Assembly (NCBI RefSeq): GCF_000003605.2
Contig: NW_003143794.1
Span: 232,918-296,917, forward strand
Length of the DNA: 64,000 nt
Direction: 5' to 3'
Source of the DNA: Saccoglossus kowalevskii
Lineage: Eukaryota; Hemichordata; Enteropneusta; Harrimaniidae
Of this stretch, positions 1 through 15,500 are shown one piece after another; the stretch's first letter is position 1, and every line of letters starts with the position of its first letter. The notes below the pieces were generated by a model. It made no database searches. It was given only the letters and a program-made list of their open reading frames with translations, and was not told the DNA's origin. The translations under genes were made by a program, and so were the position numbers.

Positions 1-353
1 CTATACCATGGCATAGCTGAATAAAAACGCAGTTACGTAGCCTGTTATATAGCACTTAATCATCATTATTATAATCACCTTAACTGTGGTTGGTGTCACT
101 TTTGACTGGCACATGCACATTGCAAATAACAATTTCACTTAAATAAAACACCGTTTGACGTCAGATTGAAACGTGTGATGTTAGAACATCAGTTGACAAC
201 GTATAAACGACCTTGCCGGGAACTCTGAATAAAAAAAACGCAGACGAGTGGAGTATTTGACTTAATCACGAAAATCAATAACCACTTAGGTCTATGCTTG
301 CCAGTGATGGAACTAAGGTTCTGTTATGTTCTGTTCTGTTCTAATGAATCGTT

Positions 354-1064
354 NNNNNNNNNNNNNNNNNNNNNNNNNNNNNNNNNNNNNNNNNNNNNNN
401 NNNNNNNNNNNNNNNNNNNNNNNNNNNNNNNNNNNNNNNNNNNNNNNNNNNNNNNNNNNNNNNNNNNNNNNNNNNNNNNNNNNNNNNNNNNNNNNNNNNN
501 NNNNNNNNNNNNNNNNNNNNNNNNNNNNNNNNNNNNNNNNNNNNNNNNNNNNNNNNNNNNNNNNNNNNNNNNNNNNNNNNNNNNNNNNNNNNNNNNNNNN
601 NNNNNNNNNNNNNNNNNNNNNNNNNNNNNNNNNNNNNNNNNNNNNNNNNNNNNNNNNNNNNNNNNNNNNNNNNNNNNNNNNNNNNNNNNNNNNNNNNNNN
701 NNNNNNNNNNNNNNNNNNNNNNNNNNNNNNNNNNNNNNNNNNNNNNNNNNNNNNNNNNNNNNNNNNNNNNNNNNNNNNNNNNNNNNNNNNNNNNNNNNNN
801 NNNNNNNNNNNNNNNNNNNNNNNNNNNNNNNNNNNNNNNNNNNNNNNNNNNNNNNNNNNNNNNNNNNNNNNNNNNNNNNNNNNNNNNNNNNNNNNNNNNN
901 NNNNNNNNNNNNNNNNNNNNNNNNNNNNNNNNNNNNNNNNNNNNNNNNNNNNNNNNNNNNNNNNNNNNNNNNNNNNNNNNNNNNNNNNNNNNNNNNNNNN
1001 NNNNNNNNNNNNNNNNNNNNNNNNNNNNNNNNNNNNNNNNNNNNNNNNNNNNNNNNNNNNNNNN
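354..1064. other. Assembly gap (711 N)
   Basis: This is a run of unknown bases. The left edge carries repeated TGTTC units at about 327-341, so an unresolved simple repeat may lie in the gap. Open frames reported across the gap have no meaning. Confidence 0.99.
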
Positions 1065-3457
1065 TTGTCAACAACAAATGTCGGGGCTGCGATTCCTTTC
1101 TGTGCGTGTTACGTATCCACGCTTGATTGGAGCAGATGATGTGGAGTGGCATAAGACACCATTCGTGCTGTTAGAGAGAGTGATGCTACCTTTTAGGGCA
1201 AATGGGGGGTGTAATACGTGTGATTCGTACGTGTTTCACGCAGCTGTGCAGTAAGTTCAAGACGGCGTGTATTGAAAAATAAACTTACACACAACAGCTA
1301 TTACAATGCAAAATATCGCCTGCATACAATGCCGATGGAAATCAGTTGAATGGCAAATGTATTATTTATGTGTCTGTGGTTGATTTATAATTGACAGGAA
1401 CAACACGCTTCTTACAATTATTCCTTGGGCAATAGCACACATTCTCATTAATTGACGCACACGTGTATGTACAATTAGTTTTACCAACCTTGAATATTTT
1501 AATGAACATCACTACTCCCTTCATTTTTCCAAAGATGTACCTGATAATGACCTTCAAATAAATGTAGAATTTAGAGTCGTTTGTTCGTGTCTAAATGATC
1601 ATCCATGCCCATCAAATGTGTGATGTGCTGTTCACTGTATCTCACTGAGTATATGGCCCTTCAGCAGCCATGCATAAACAGAGCATACATGTTAAATGGA
1701 ACTCAAGGACTTATGCAGTCTTTTCAGTCGCCAACGTTAACACGCGCACTTCTCTCCAATTTAACATCACTCTTGGGATAACCGATATAAATGATTTTCA
1801 GCAAAAGAATTGTTTTCCGTTCGTCAGCTTCAACGACTGGTGACTTAAAGCTCATTTTGGCGTTTTCTGCGTCTCTTAAAAACTTCATTTTAATTCTGTG
1901 CCACCCCCATATCAGATCGTCCTGATTAACTATGTTAGATTCGATTGATCTCCGATCGCTCTGTAATTTATGGTGACTTGAATTGGGAAATTTAATTTTA
2001 AAGATGAATCAGAATATGTGCATCAGTCTAGAGAAATAATCTTGTTGACATTCGTATCCTGTGATGTATGCAAACAACTTTTCAGATATAATTAACAATT
2101 ACAATTAACGTTTATTTAATTAATATGCATTTTCGTACGGTGTTCATTCTGGCACACAAAACGTATAAATAGTGTTGTTGCATTGCAGTGTAGCCACAAA
2201 TATCAACGACAAATAGTCAATAATACGTAGGATTTGACACCATTAACAGATTTCAAAACGAATGTGTTCCGCCGATGTGTAACTCAGACATGTTTTAACA
2301 CTGTTATTGTTTGCACTGGTTATTCTAATAGGTTTACCAGATTTCTGTTATTTTGTTAGAACCCCATCCCTACAGTCGATGTCACATTCTACCCATTTCT
2401 AGTTGTTTCATCTGGGCACGTGTGTTATGTTGTGATACCACTGAAATCTGTCATGAGGAGCACAATTTCCAGCGCCATGACACAATATGAATTGAACTGT
2501 TACGATTGTCTAGCTGTTTGCCCTTTTTAAAGATAGTATGCAAAATACTACACTGTGTAGTTGGTTGTTTGCAAAAACAAAAACCTTATGCTCGTCCTTC
2601 AACAGTTCTAGAAAAATGCATATTCAAAAAAGAAATCGATCAATATAATATGTCACATAAAAGGGGTGACAGAAGGGGCATGTTGGTTAACAAACTAGAG
2701 ACATATAAACATACATAACGTGTGTTTGTGCAGGTAACCTAAGAAAGGTTCTAATATTTTAGTGACTAAATGTTGTTTTTAGTGATGTGGTTTTACTGAC
2801 ATTTCTTCCATATCATGGAAATTCAGTGTAATAAAACAGAATAATAATCTTTGATATTTTCATTTTATATAATATAATATGCACATTATCACATAACACG
2901 CAAATACTTAAATATGATGATGGTTTACACTTTAATGCTTTTTTGAATTATTATTGTGAATTGTATTGATTTGATTATTTCTCGTATCTTCAAATATCAG
3001 CTAAAACGTCTGTGCGATATAAATCCACATATACTTGAGACGTATACTCAAATTCTTCAAAGCTCACTCTTTGAATTGACTCTAAAATTATTGACTATGT
3101 TACAAGTGCATTCTCGGAAGGTTAATAAAGTGAAGGCTCCAACCAAAAATATCTATATTTCTTACTAAGATAAACTGAAGGTAATCAGTGTTTATTGCAG
3201 GCGATAGTTTATGCTAATGAGCCAAGACGCACATATAACGATCTCCATCTTTAGCGTTAGCCGCTGGAAGCTGGGAGCGGATATATGGGATAAATAGGAT
3301 ATCAAATTACTGACTCGTACGGTAATTCTCATCTGTTCCGTAACAAAATGGAAAATACTACACTCGTTCAATAAATCTATTATTGTAATGTCATCATAAA
3401 AAATCCTCACATGTACTCAATGATCATGATATAGATAAAGGGTATGATATTATGAGG

Positions 3458-3521
3458 TTATTACGAGGATACCTCAATGTTTGAGTGTCTGAGTGCAGAT
3501 CTTGAGGTGTCCTCGTAATAA
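3458..3521. repeat. Imperfect 20-bp inverted repeat (stem-loop)
   Basis: The left arm 3458-3477 reads TTATTACGAGGATACCTCAA. The right arm 3502-3521 is its reverse complement with one difference. The loop is 24 bp. It could be the core of a foldback element or the hairpin of a small structured transcript; nothing else distinguishes these options. Confidence 0.7.
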
Positions 3522-6500
3522 TCTTATTATTATTAATACATCTTTTCCTTCCAAGAATACATCATGGAAATGCCGAAATCGAAAATGTTTAGAAGAGAAT
3601 CAGCGAACTTCTTGGTGTGGAGTCCGGTCAAACTCTGGTGGCAGCCATGTTTGTTTTTATTATTAAGGACGCTTTGTGCCATGCGTAATAATACATATTA
3701 TATTATACAACTGTCACCGTAACGCCATAAGTTACAGCTTGCCGTAATTTTTCGGTATTTTACGGAGTATTTTCATCCTACCATATTAGGAAATGCGAAT
3801 TCCAAATATGGAGTGATTACGCGCGTGTTACGAATTAGATAAGATACCACCATGATAAAGTGGAAATATCATACTCGACCCTAGAACGTTGAACGGAAAT
3901 CGTATACTGCAATAAGTCTAAGAACGCAATATATGTATTAAATTATAACATATTTATGTCCAATGTGAAACGTGCAACAAAAGAGTTGCTCTGATACACA
4001 AAATACATTTTTTAGGTTAATTTATTTTATTAATTTCAATTGAAAAATTGTGATTTGATCGGTAAAAATAATGAAAATATGAATGAAATTTACAATGTGA
4101 CGTAAGACATTTCAGAAATATCTCATTAAAGCAATCTTGTGTAATTTCCATATAAATGACTTTTGATAGCGGCGAAGTGCTATAAATGTTTTAAATTAAC
4201 TCAAGATATTGGACTGTTAGTGACGCTTTTTGCTATTGAAGGCAAACACATACTGTCGTTTAAGCACAACGGGGAATATAATAATTTCTATGTGATGTTT
4301 TCAATGATGTATTGTATACCCCAATCACATTAATTGCTCGTGTATTTCATTCGCTAGATGAGTCTCAGTTTGGGCGTTGCCACAGGTGTTATTCGATTAC
4401 AAAAGACGTATTTGCTTTATTGTCGTGACGATAATGACATTATATATATATATTCCTTCCGTTAACAGATTCTGCATATGCTGTTCTATGCCGTACTTAT
4501 ATAATTTAGTTGTGCAATCTGATACGATGTATCTGGAAATTGCTTTTCAACAATACCATTATGATTGCGATAATATCGTATTATACAAAAACTGCATGTT
4601 CTTCTCTCTGCAATGTAATAGGTATTCATACGAATCGGTGACAGCTTGGGGCCATTCATTATACAAAATGCACATTACATACAAAATGTCGTCGTTGACT
4701 TATTCTCGTTAATAAATGCGGCGTCAGAATAAGGATATTATGTTCATTTTTTAATTTTTCAGAGTGCAACACGAATTAATCACAATATACGACAGTGTAT
4801 GTTTACACAAACTTGATCTTTTATTGTTTGATTGCGAACGTCCTAGTTTTCATAATAAGTGCAACTCCTAGTACTGCAGCGTGCAAAATGCAAAGTGAAA
4901 TGTAATACATCACAATCAAAACCGTTCAACCTGAACAAGTCAAAGCCAGCCGCAACGTATTTATGTTTTTTGCCTGATACAATTGCAGCAGTTTGTTTTA
5001 ACTAGTCACCAAGAAATTGACATTTGTAATCTAATGAAACTCATTTCATTTGCTCGAACAATTTCATGTTGTCGATTTAACAATCTGCCAGCTGGTTACA
5101 TCATCCAACCGATCCATCGTTTGTTTTCTAGTCGGAGTGACATTGGTTATATTTCAGATTACATGAACTGTCATACTAGTTATGTAGAAAAGTATGCACT
5201 AACTGACAGGATTTTTGAGTAAAATATCTATATATACCGACACACTCATAGCTCGATTTATTCACATTCCAATTCATTTCATCTGTTACAATTGAGTATT
5301 GTGAGTGAAATTGTGTTGTATTCAACAGGCTGGTCGATGAGATGTAGGTTTTATTGTAAAATCTAATTACATTATTAACTGTTTGAATGTGTATATTCAC
5401 TACGCAAAACTGAGAATAGTGCGGATTTGCATTGGTACGAACCAATGCGTGGGTGTAGTGCGCTTCGAAGAAACATCTGGGGAATCGCATCTTCAAAGAT
5501 GTAGTACATTCGAACCTATGACAGGACACAATAATCATCCACATGAGCACACGTAAACAGTTCTTCTGGTAATTCTTCGTAGTTGTATCTCCTGGTTAAA
5601 CCAAGCTTCCCATGTGATTTGCGTTGACAGAAATGTGACACGCAACAAGATACGATTCCACACCATCTGTCCTATGTGTAGCATATAATATAAAAGAACA
5701 AGTAAGCAGAGGCTGAATATTGGATTTCCACGCCCATGTACGTGTGTTATATAGCGTGATGTACAAATTCTAATAAGTATAACATGTCTATATGTAGACA
5801 GTTATACTATTGTTAACCTTGGGCATGGGGCGTAACTTTAATTTGTGTCACGAGTCAAAGTCAACAACTAGACTCATATATTTCATATATTTCTCATAGT
5901 AATTATGCCGTAAGATTATTGGCGTAATATCAAACTGGTGTACATTAATACATATTCATAATACTACGTTGACACATTGTGAATACAGCGAATGGTCCAA
6001 TGAATATCCATGATATGCAACATATTGGAGATGTTAATTATACTTGTTGAAATTGGGGAATATGAAAATAGACATTAGCTTAAATGTTTATGAATCTATC
6101 AGTGTCGAAGTAGGAATCAAGTCATAGCTATGGTGAAACACTGTCGTGAAAAAAACAAAACAAAATCACGTCAATATCTGCTATTGTATCCGCACTCGGT
6201 TGACATAATTTCGATTGCCATTGAATAACATTTAATGCGAAGATTAAAAGTTAGTTGTATTCTGTTTTAAGACTATAATATTAAGGTAGTATCGAATTCT
6301 AAATTAAAAAATAATCTTCTTCTTATTTTTTTTACAAATGTTCAACTCATGGCACTATAATAATAAAAATTAATATGGCGTAACCTGGTAAATCGATGTA
6401 CAAAATGGTGTGAAAATAGAATGTTTTTACCATTGTACTTATGGCAAGGATACATATAAATATTTCTGAAATTTGGTTAGGTGGCATATAGTGAAAACAA

Positions 6501-9500
6501 TATTATATAGTGTCTTACAATATAATTGTTCATATTTAGAAGTGGTAAATAATTGTCACTATTATTGTTTTTATAATGACGAAATGTATTTTTATGCATA
6601 TTATTGTACAACTTTTCGTAAAAAAAACGGCTCGACATTGAATTTGAAGAGTCAACACGTTAACCTCATGTTAAAAACGCACAGGTAACATTCAACCTTA
6701 AGCTGTTAAAATAATTTCAATCGTTTATTGTATACGTTTATATTTCTCAACAATGACAAACTTTGTAAAACTGGTAGAAAATCTTATTACCTTGTGCATT
6801 ATTTTTTATAAAATGCAGAAAGTTAATTAAGATTTAGAATTATGTAAATTTAAATCTGTATTTTCCTTTTCAGTACGTTCCCCCTCATTAATTTCAACCT
6901 TATATTTCAGTGTACACTCGGTAATTTGACTTGTACAATATAATTATGGACACGCTAAAACCAATCTTGAAAAAAACGTCCTTGTAAAGTATAGAATAGG
7001 ATTTATAGAGATAGGTGTAAAGTGCGATCAGCTATCTTGAAGTAAAACCAACATCAAAAACTTCCTTTAATTATGGTATGCTAAAAGTGATTAGTGTATA
7101 TGTAATTCGTGTCTTTTAGTTGTGTACGGCATACAATTCAATAATAAACGACCTTAGTATATTATATTCAATGAAGCACGCTAACGTCAGGAAAACTACA
7201 AAGTTTACACACAATATACAGAAAAAACGTATTCTCATATTTGAGGTCAAACAGTTATTCAATTTTTAAATCGTTAATATAAATCTGCAACAACTCAGCA
7301 CGATTCGCGTTGTTTAATAAGCACATAAGTTGATTACTCTCTTCAGCACTGGCCTTGTAAAAGCAGCATTCTAAATGAATGCGCTGATTGGAAACATGAA
7401 TTATTATGGATGATAGGACACGATGAACTGTTTACATTTAACGTGATATATATTTAACGACATCTGGTCCCTAGTGTTTGCATATGGCATTTGATTCATG
7501 TATTGCAACTTTTATCACTAATTGAGTAAATAACATGTTTCACCAAACAGCCATATATCATTTGTGAATTGTGATTTTCTTTACTTGATCTTGTTGTGAA
7601 GAGATTTAAGCGAAGAATATTTGGATGATCTTTGATATCTATATACGAATACAGCACTGCAGAGATTAAGGTGATGAAATATGTGTGTTTTCAGAATCAA
7701 ACCATAATGACTGAGCAGGTTATTTGATTGATTGGAAATTAAGATGAACGTGGCTATACTCAACACGTCATCTAATACACTTCTGAACTAGCTGTGGAAT
7801 TGAATGGTCAGATGAATTCATCGTAATACTTAATCCATGCACTAATAAATATTATGAGTATGTATGGATCGCCAAGAAACACTCAATGCGTATTGAATTA
7901 ATTGTACGTTTCTCAATTCATTATACGGGGCATATGCTTTTAAACAACCAATACTGGAACATGACGAGAGAACAAAGTTGTGGTCCAGTGAACACAAACA
8001 GAACACATCTGTTAAATGATGCATCATTAGACGAACTGACTGGTTCAAATGAGGTATCTCTTCATCAAACACTCCAATCTGCTTTCTTGGCTGGCAATGA
8101 AATATGATCAAGGAATGTCTTCTTATTCAAACAGACTTAGATTGACATTCATTCAACATTGTCACTCCACTGCATGTACTATCCGATTGGCAAAGGTCGC
8201 TTTAGAACGAATGAGAAAAATGTAATTGACAACATTGGTTCCAATTACCTACCAATCGCACAAAAACATGCCACTCCTATACAGATTGCCAGACAAGTAG
8301 GGTATAGCAGAGGTAATTCAAATATTAGTACTATGGACTATCAAAAATAAAAAAAAACGTTAATGACTGTGACAACGAAGATGAGGTTAAGTATAGGTGA
8401 TAGATATAACAGTAATTGGTAATTAATACATTATTATAAAAGCAGATAGAATGGGGAAAAGTCGACGGATATTAAAGCAACTGACGTGACCCACAATTTT
8501 AATTTTGGTGGCAGACACATTAAATTGATCAATCTTGCGTGTACATTCACACTTTGGATGGAAAGGTCATCCAGATTTATCTATCTGTAATTATGACAAG
8601 AGCTATGGCGGTTACACAAAGCCATAACATGTTCGCAACATTCCCTAGTCATGTAACGCAAGGTAATTAACGCGTTTGATTGTGCCGCAATAACATGGAA
8701 TGAAAAACTGTGTAATGTGTACACAAATGAGAGGTACTCGATCAAATTGGACAACACAATCGGGGTGAGAGGGGATCACTGACCATGACATATTTCGTTT
8801 ATTGCTGTGTATACTTTCCTTTGCGTTACACGCTGTCAATATTTCTACACAATCCCTTTATATAGAAAAAACATCACCAAGGAACTTTGAAACCAATACA
8901 ATCTGAGAGACCTTCAAAAGTTGTTAATTGGCATATACGGCTCGCACTTATTTACCCTTCCCCCATATATTCCGTCTCTTCTGAGAAGGAGAAGTAAAAA
9001 TCTCCGAACTGATTACAACAACATACACAGGAATGAAAATCGCAACGGCGTCATTCGCTGAGCCTGCCAAAATCTATCCAATTCCCTTGTGTATGAATGA
9101 ACACAACCACATGCTTGTAAGCCAAAATTAAACATCATATTTGGATGAAAGACAGTGCCTTGAGAGACTTGGATATTTAATAAGGTCAGGCCAAATATAC
9201 TGAATTTAATTAGATGCAATAAATGTCCAAGAGTATTAACAATATTTATCACAATTTGATTGAAGTATGCAATGCATTCCTGGACCACCAAGGTCAAATA
9301 CATGGTATTTGCATTAAAAGTTTATAGTTCGAACTATGCATTTGAGTTTGCGCACTGCCAGTAGACGCATATGTGGTCACATATAATTCCGTTCTGGTGT
9401 CAGATGACTAAATAGATTGAAATGTATGCGGTAAAGTTTTTGCTTGAGAACGACTAGCCTTAACATTCAAAAGTGTGTTTGCTTATACACTCTGTTACAC

Positions 9501-12500
9501 GGACGATCTCAGATGATTTATATAGTCCAAAAAAGAAACTAGTTGGTTGTGACTTAAATCAACGTATGGAAAAGTGGGGCCCACTCTTTTCGAAATACAA
9601 ACACCATTTATTGTTTGTATGCACTGTAGTCATTGCATTTTGGTAATGCACTTTTGTCAGACTGTGTGTAAGTTTGTGTTCATGGCCTTGTATATTCAAT
9701 ATTCAATTTAACGAATATGATTTCGAATATCGTTTTGATATGATGTCATTTCTACTTTGCAATCAGTTGTTTATGTATGTCGATGCATCTGCTTGATTGG
9801 TTCTTGAAATTGTCCTAAAAAGAATTCACATGCTGCTTCAGATATCTATCTTGGTTGAGGAAAGTATGTATTGATGTTTGTAGAATGTTAAATGGAAATA
9901 ACAACTCGGTGCTGCTCACTCAACAACTGTATAGAGATCCTATTATGGCCATTTTATAGATAAGATTCCTCGGACTGAAGTTGAAAACAAAATATAGATA
10001 AAAATATATATTTGCTCGCACATACAAACCAACATTTTTCCGGGACTAGTGAGTCTGAAAGGTGAATTGTCCACTCTCAAAAGCTGGTATAAACCAATTA
10101 GTCGTGGCACAGACAAAATTGAAATGTGTATATGTTGCTCATTATATGTTCTGACCGATAGGTTCCAGAAATGATGAATGTACCAGCACTTCTCATCGTT
10201 TATTTCAGTCGGGTCGCTTGTTCGTGGCCTAAACAAACAAACACGATATTTAGGAAAATAATATGCTGTTCCAGTGTGATATGTGGGAAAAATAGGAAGT
10301 TGGCGGAAATTGCTACAAAAATCAATCAGAGTTCGAGTCAGCAATCGGAAGTGAAATAGACAATCAGAAAATTGAAATGACAAGTTGAATCAACAACAAG
10401 CAACCGAAAACCAGCTTGACGCTCTAACAATTTCCGATTTTTGTCACATAGAATGAATAGACCTATCAGAACATGTATAAGAAAAGGATGAACAAATTTC
10501 ATTGGGAGAATTTTAGTTAGGGGGAAGAGGGACAACAAATATATTCTCATCATCAAGCATGGCTGTTATAACACGGTATCAATATACACATATATGTATT
10601 CTTTTCAATACAATGTATACTGATATTCTCATTAGCATTCTGGGCAACATAGTGATTTGTTTCCTAATAAATGCGGGACAGTTTTTAAATTGCGTAGTTT
10701 TTTGCAGTTCATGGTCGATTTTGCACTTTAATTAGTTCAAAAAAGGTTCGGTAAATTCATTCTTGTATTTGGTGAAAAATTTGTCATGACATGAATATTC
10801 CTTAAAGGCAACGAATGGCGTTACATATACTATATGACGTAATCATAAAAGCAATGAAATACTGATTACCCTGCGACACTACTACTAATAATTGTGTAAA
10901 CAAGTCCTGAAACCCACCACATAGCGTGAGAAATGAACAACAAACATGTATTTACTATTTTTAGTACACAGTTTGTGACTATCGTCAAAGTACTGGCATA
11001 GGTTCGGGAGCTTAAATTAGTAATTAACATATATTTTCCTACTTCTCAAAACACTACCTAACTATCGCAATCAATCGCGAAGAGCTAAAAAGTGATAAGA
11101 TGAATGTTAATAGCTACTGTTCGTATTTTCGCCCAGTAAAATATTTATATGTTGATCCTCTCAGGTCAGTATAATGTATACTAAAATATTTAATTATAGT
11201 ATAATTCAGTATTAACTATATTTAGCACGTTATTGGAGACCTAATTTAAATTACTGGCAATATTATAACTACAAATACAAGACGAGGAGTATGAACCGAC
11301 TTTTATTCTATTTGAGTCTTTTATTATGAGTTAATTATCTTTCTGTATACACTAGCCTTTCATCCCGCTTGCTTCTGTTGACAGGTATGTATTGATGGGA
11401 AGGGCTTGAAATATCACAATTCATATTGTGGAGCTGTAATCCGTTTTTTTTTAATTCTCAAGACAAAAAAGTATATAACAACAAAATATAACAAAAGTTA
11501 ACGACTTTTACAAAAGTTAAGAGAAGTTTCTGCATTTCAACACACTTGTTCAAAATTAAATTTCAAATGAACACGTACGCATTTTATTTTACTTTATTTT
11601 ATTTATAGTCGCAGCCGCAAAAACATTATTTTCGACTTTCTGTTGTTGTTTCGACTTGGTTGTAATGAATGCAAAACAGTTAATTTGAAAATTTACGTCT
11701 GGTAATCCCTGAAAAACTCGTTAAGTGTTATCTTCGGAGCAAATAGTCGGCAGAAGTCATGAAAACAATGTCATCAAAGGATGTTTACTTTCCTTCTATT
11801 TTTAGCTACATGCTGGTAGAGATTTTTCTACCATTTATTTTATTTCCGCTCTCCACTTTTGCAATGTAATTGAGGAGCGGGGCATTCCATTCTGTAAACA
11901 GGTGGTGAAGGTTATTGGCAAGGAGAACAATCAGAAACGAACAGAAAGGGTAAACAAAAAACAAACTATATTTTGTAATAATCTTTTGCTGATATATTGT
12001 TCATACTCTTTGTGGTTGTACTTGTTAACGTTGTCAAGGTCGTTCTTCAAACGTGGGCGTGCGAGGTGTTTCGCTAATACAGTGGCATTCGATTTATAAA
12101 GTTGCCCTTGAAAATATTAGCAACTTTTGAGGATGATTTGTTTATGATCATATTACTCTGTGCGAATAATCCTCATCTTCACGTGTCCGACTGATCTGGC
12201 GCCGGAAAAATCACATAATTCAACAAGGAGTATGGAAAAAGGATTATTAAAATAAATATTGAAAATTTAGTTTGTCTTTTATCTACCCCTCCCATAAAGT
12301 GGACAGTTCTCCTTGACAATTTACACCTACTCACACAATCGAGTGCTCCGCTTATCAATTACCTCCATAGATGATATTATTTACTCAGTAAATATCAGTG
12401 TACATTGTCAATGCAAAGGGTGGATGCTCTTGGTCAGAGTGCACAGTTTTTTCAAAAAGAGTTTCGGTGTGTGTGTTGTGCATCAATTATACAGCAATAT

Positions 12501-15500
12501 AAGACGAGAATACCCATTGGAATGAGTTTTAAATAAAACTTTTGAAACAAAATCGGACTCATTACTAAGATACGAGAGCAGCCGTCAAACCGGAAGTCGG
12601 ACGAAATACCAAATTTCGAAAGACATTTTCGATCCTTTGATCTATCAACATTAATGGATGGTAACATCGCCATTTTATCTGAAAGTAAAACTGCATTACA
12701 AATCAACATACCACAAATTATAGACCAATATTTCAAAATCGGATGTACGATTAATAACTAATAATTAAAAGAATAATGTTAATGGAACATCAAAATGTTC
12801 AAGGACAATAATAGAATTAATGATCAGAAGGATAAAAAATAAACTAAGAACATATCGACCTGCTATGGAAATCTACCTTAAATTATCAACTTCGTGAATG
12901 TGTCACTGAATTTTGCCTCAGTGACCACCAATAACAAATAGAAAGGAGAAGACATACCAGACCAAAAACCCAATAGAAAACAAAATGTGAGGTATCTTCG
13001 ATGAATGAAATGCAGAATTGAATAGCTTTAAACAATCGTAGGAACTTCCTAATGTTAATGAAAAGCAAAAAAACTATGATCAGTGTCCTTCAAAGACAGC
13101 AGCACCTCCTTCTAAATTATCTTTTTTTCAAATTGTCCCTTTGCTTATTACATTGTTATGTCTTGAATTCTGTATTTTTAGTGTATTTTTTTTTTAATTA
13201 TAGTTCGTGAATTGTTTTATTTTCCAATTGATTTTTATTATGAGAGCAAGTTTTATCTTTGTTATGTATTCACTTTAATTGTTTTCGAGGGGAAATTTGT
13301 AATGTTTAGAAAGAAAAAAGCTTAATGTGAAAAATATAAATACGGATTTTAACTTCATGGCCTTTGCTTCAAAACAGTGTTAAGTTTTTGGCCGCATGCA
13401 TGGCCGTAAAGATGATATTTAAAAATGGATTCACGTTAGTTAATTATCAGCCCCGCCGATTGTTAGAATCACGTGACACTAAAACAAACACAATGTTCAC
13501 AAAATATTAATAATAGAAAAGTACAAGTCAAGGGCTTTCCAAACATATATAGATGGTATGGTTTCTTGTAATATTTATTCCGATTATAGGTGTTTACATT
13601 TGTCATGTCAATAAACTACTAGTATTCAATTATCGTCTTATTAACGTTACGCCAGGTATCCGGAATCGTCACGTTTTCAAACCTTCCAACCAAGCAAAGA
13701 CACACACAAATGGAATTCGTGTCAACCTCTAGTCCCAGCCGCCTCGTGTAGAACTGACCAAGACCGCTTTATTCACTTTCCAAAACACCGTATCTTACAT
13801 GGAAGTTCAAGATCTCGAGGCGTGGCCTCCACACATTCCACTCATGTAGCCAATCACACACGAAGTATTTAACACGTCATATATACTTGAATAATTGTTC
13901 ACTATATTAAGATACTACTCATATCGACTGTCAGAAATAACAGTCCGTCAGCAAAGTTTATATCCGTAATTAGTTTCAAGCACTGACTCGATTTCCGTCT
14001 AGTACTTTGTATAGACCTAACGATAACAGGTTATGAGTGAGCGTTGAAAGATCTCGCCCAGCCCTTCCACCGGAAACCAGTTATCAAGTCGTATCAGTGA
14101 ATGACGTTATAAATGCTGAAAAGTGGACCTATATCTAGAAACATGGAAATATAATCATGACACTACCTTAAGCGTTTTTTAATAAATTTAAATGGAAAAT
14201 ATACATGTCACGGTTAGACTTTATGTGGTTTATATATTTACCTTATAGTAACTCAAACCTTATAGGTTCTGAATGATACCAAACTAGTTATTCACAGTAC
14301 CCCATATGTGAATTTCGTGGAAAAGGATCATATCAAAGAATTAAATTTACATTCGGCGATTTAATCGCATATATGTGCGAGAAATAATATTTGAGTTTTC
14401 GCTCGGGTTCTTGGATTCAAATTGCTACAAATATAACTGTCACAATTGTTTTGTGATACATGCACAATATAAGCTTGTTGAAATTTATCCTGCATATTTT
14501 GTTGAATACGTACGTGGACAGTCATTAATTCTTTCTTTACAAAAAAGTGAATCGCAGAATGTTTTCTTCAATGTTGCCGTCAATCCGTCGCCATCAAGAA
14601 AACAACTTACTAAAGTTGTATGCATGCGCGTAGACGTCACGTATTGCCTTATTCACAGCGTAAGAAGCCCCATAAAAACGTTCAGCTAAGAAATTGGATG
14701 AAACATAAGTGTGTTCGTCTCCTACACAATTTTCATATATATTTCACAGATATGACCAAAATGAAATGTCAAAATTTCACGCATGATTTGGTAGGTATAA
14801 AACTTTTATCGTTATGAAATGGCGATGGGAAATATAGTAGTATTATTAGAGGTTATAAACGGTTATATAGCGGATAATTAACATATTTGAGAATTTACCC
14901 GTCGTGCAGTGCGCGTTCTAGATGTTGTATTCAAATTACAGGGCTAAAACGCAATCCATTTTTTTTGCATTTAGGACGATTTACGAAACCGATGACATGC
15001 CTGGCAAGTGTCAACAACGAACTCGTCAATTCAAACGCTATGATACAATAAACGCGCTCGTTGCCCAAGGGGTATTTTCTTTCGAAATGCGCAATTTATT
15101 ACCATAGTAACACTTTCAAAAATAATAAACTGTATTATTATCTAAATGAGGTGTCCCTGTTTGGTCAGTAAATCGTACACATGCAATCATCCATGCAGTG
15201 CTCACGGTCATGTGATCTCGATTCAGTTAGCTATTTAAGGATTTTCAATAGTTTTGTGATGTGATCACAATCCCCGAAGTTCTAATATAGGATCATACAA
15301 GGTTGCATATGAAGGCAGTTCTATTTTATATCTCACAAATTGTTTTATTTTGCGGGGATTTATTTTCTCATTAAATAACTACGTTCATCTCTGTGTGAAA
15401 CAAAGAAAAAAATCAATGATTTCAGGAAAACGTTCAAATGTATTTGAGTATGTGATCGCTACATTTTCACCAACCGCAATGGCCGGTTTCGAAGTGGCCG

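Noticed and set aside
298-1254. 318-codon frame across the first gap
   Set aside because: Almost all of it is N; the flanking residues show no domain.
4377-4712. 111-codon plus-strand open frame
   Set aside because: Low-information composition and no domain; random occurrence at this length is expected in 64 kb.
5176-5550. 124-codon minus-strand open frame
   Set aside because: No recognisable motif; its residue use is typical of random AT-rich sequence.
9943-10383. 146-codon minus-strand open frame
   Set aside because: It is the longest gap-free frame outside the real genes, but the composition (rich in Phe, Ile, Leu, Tyr, His) is that of AT-rich random translation, with no domain, no conserved pattern and no splice support.
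14375-14689. 104-codon plus-strand frame overlapping a second frame
   Set aside because: No family resemblance; two overlapping frames of similar length argue for chance.
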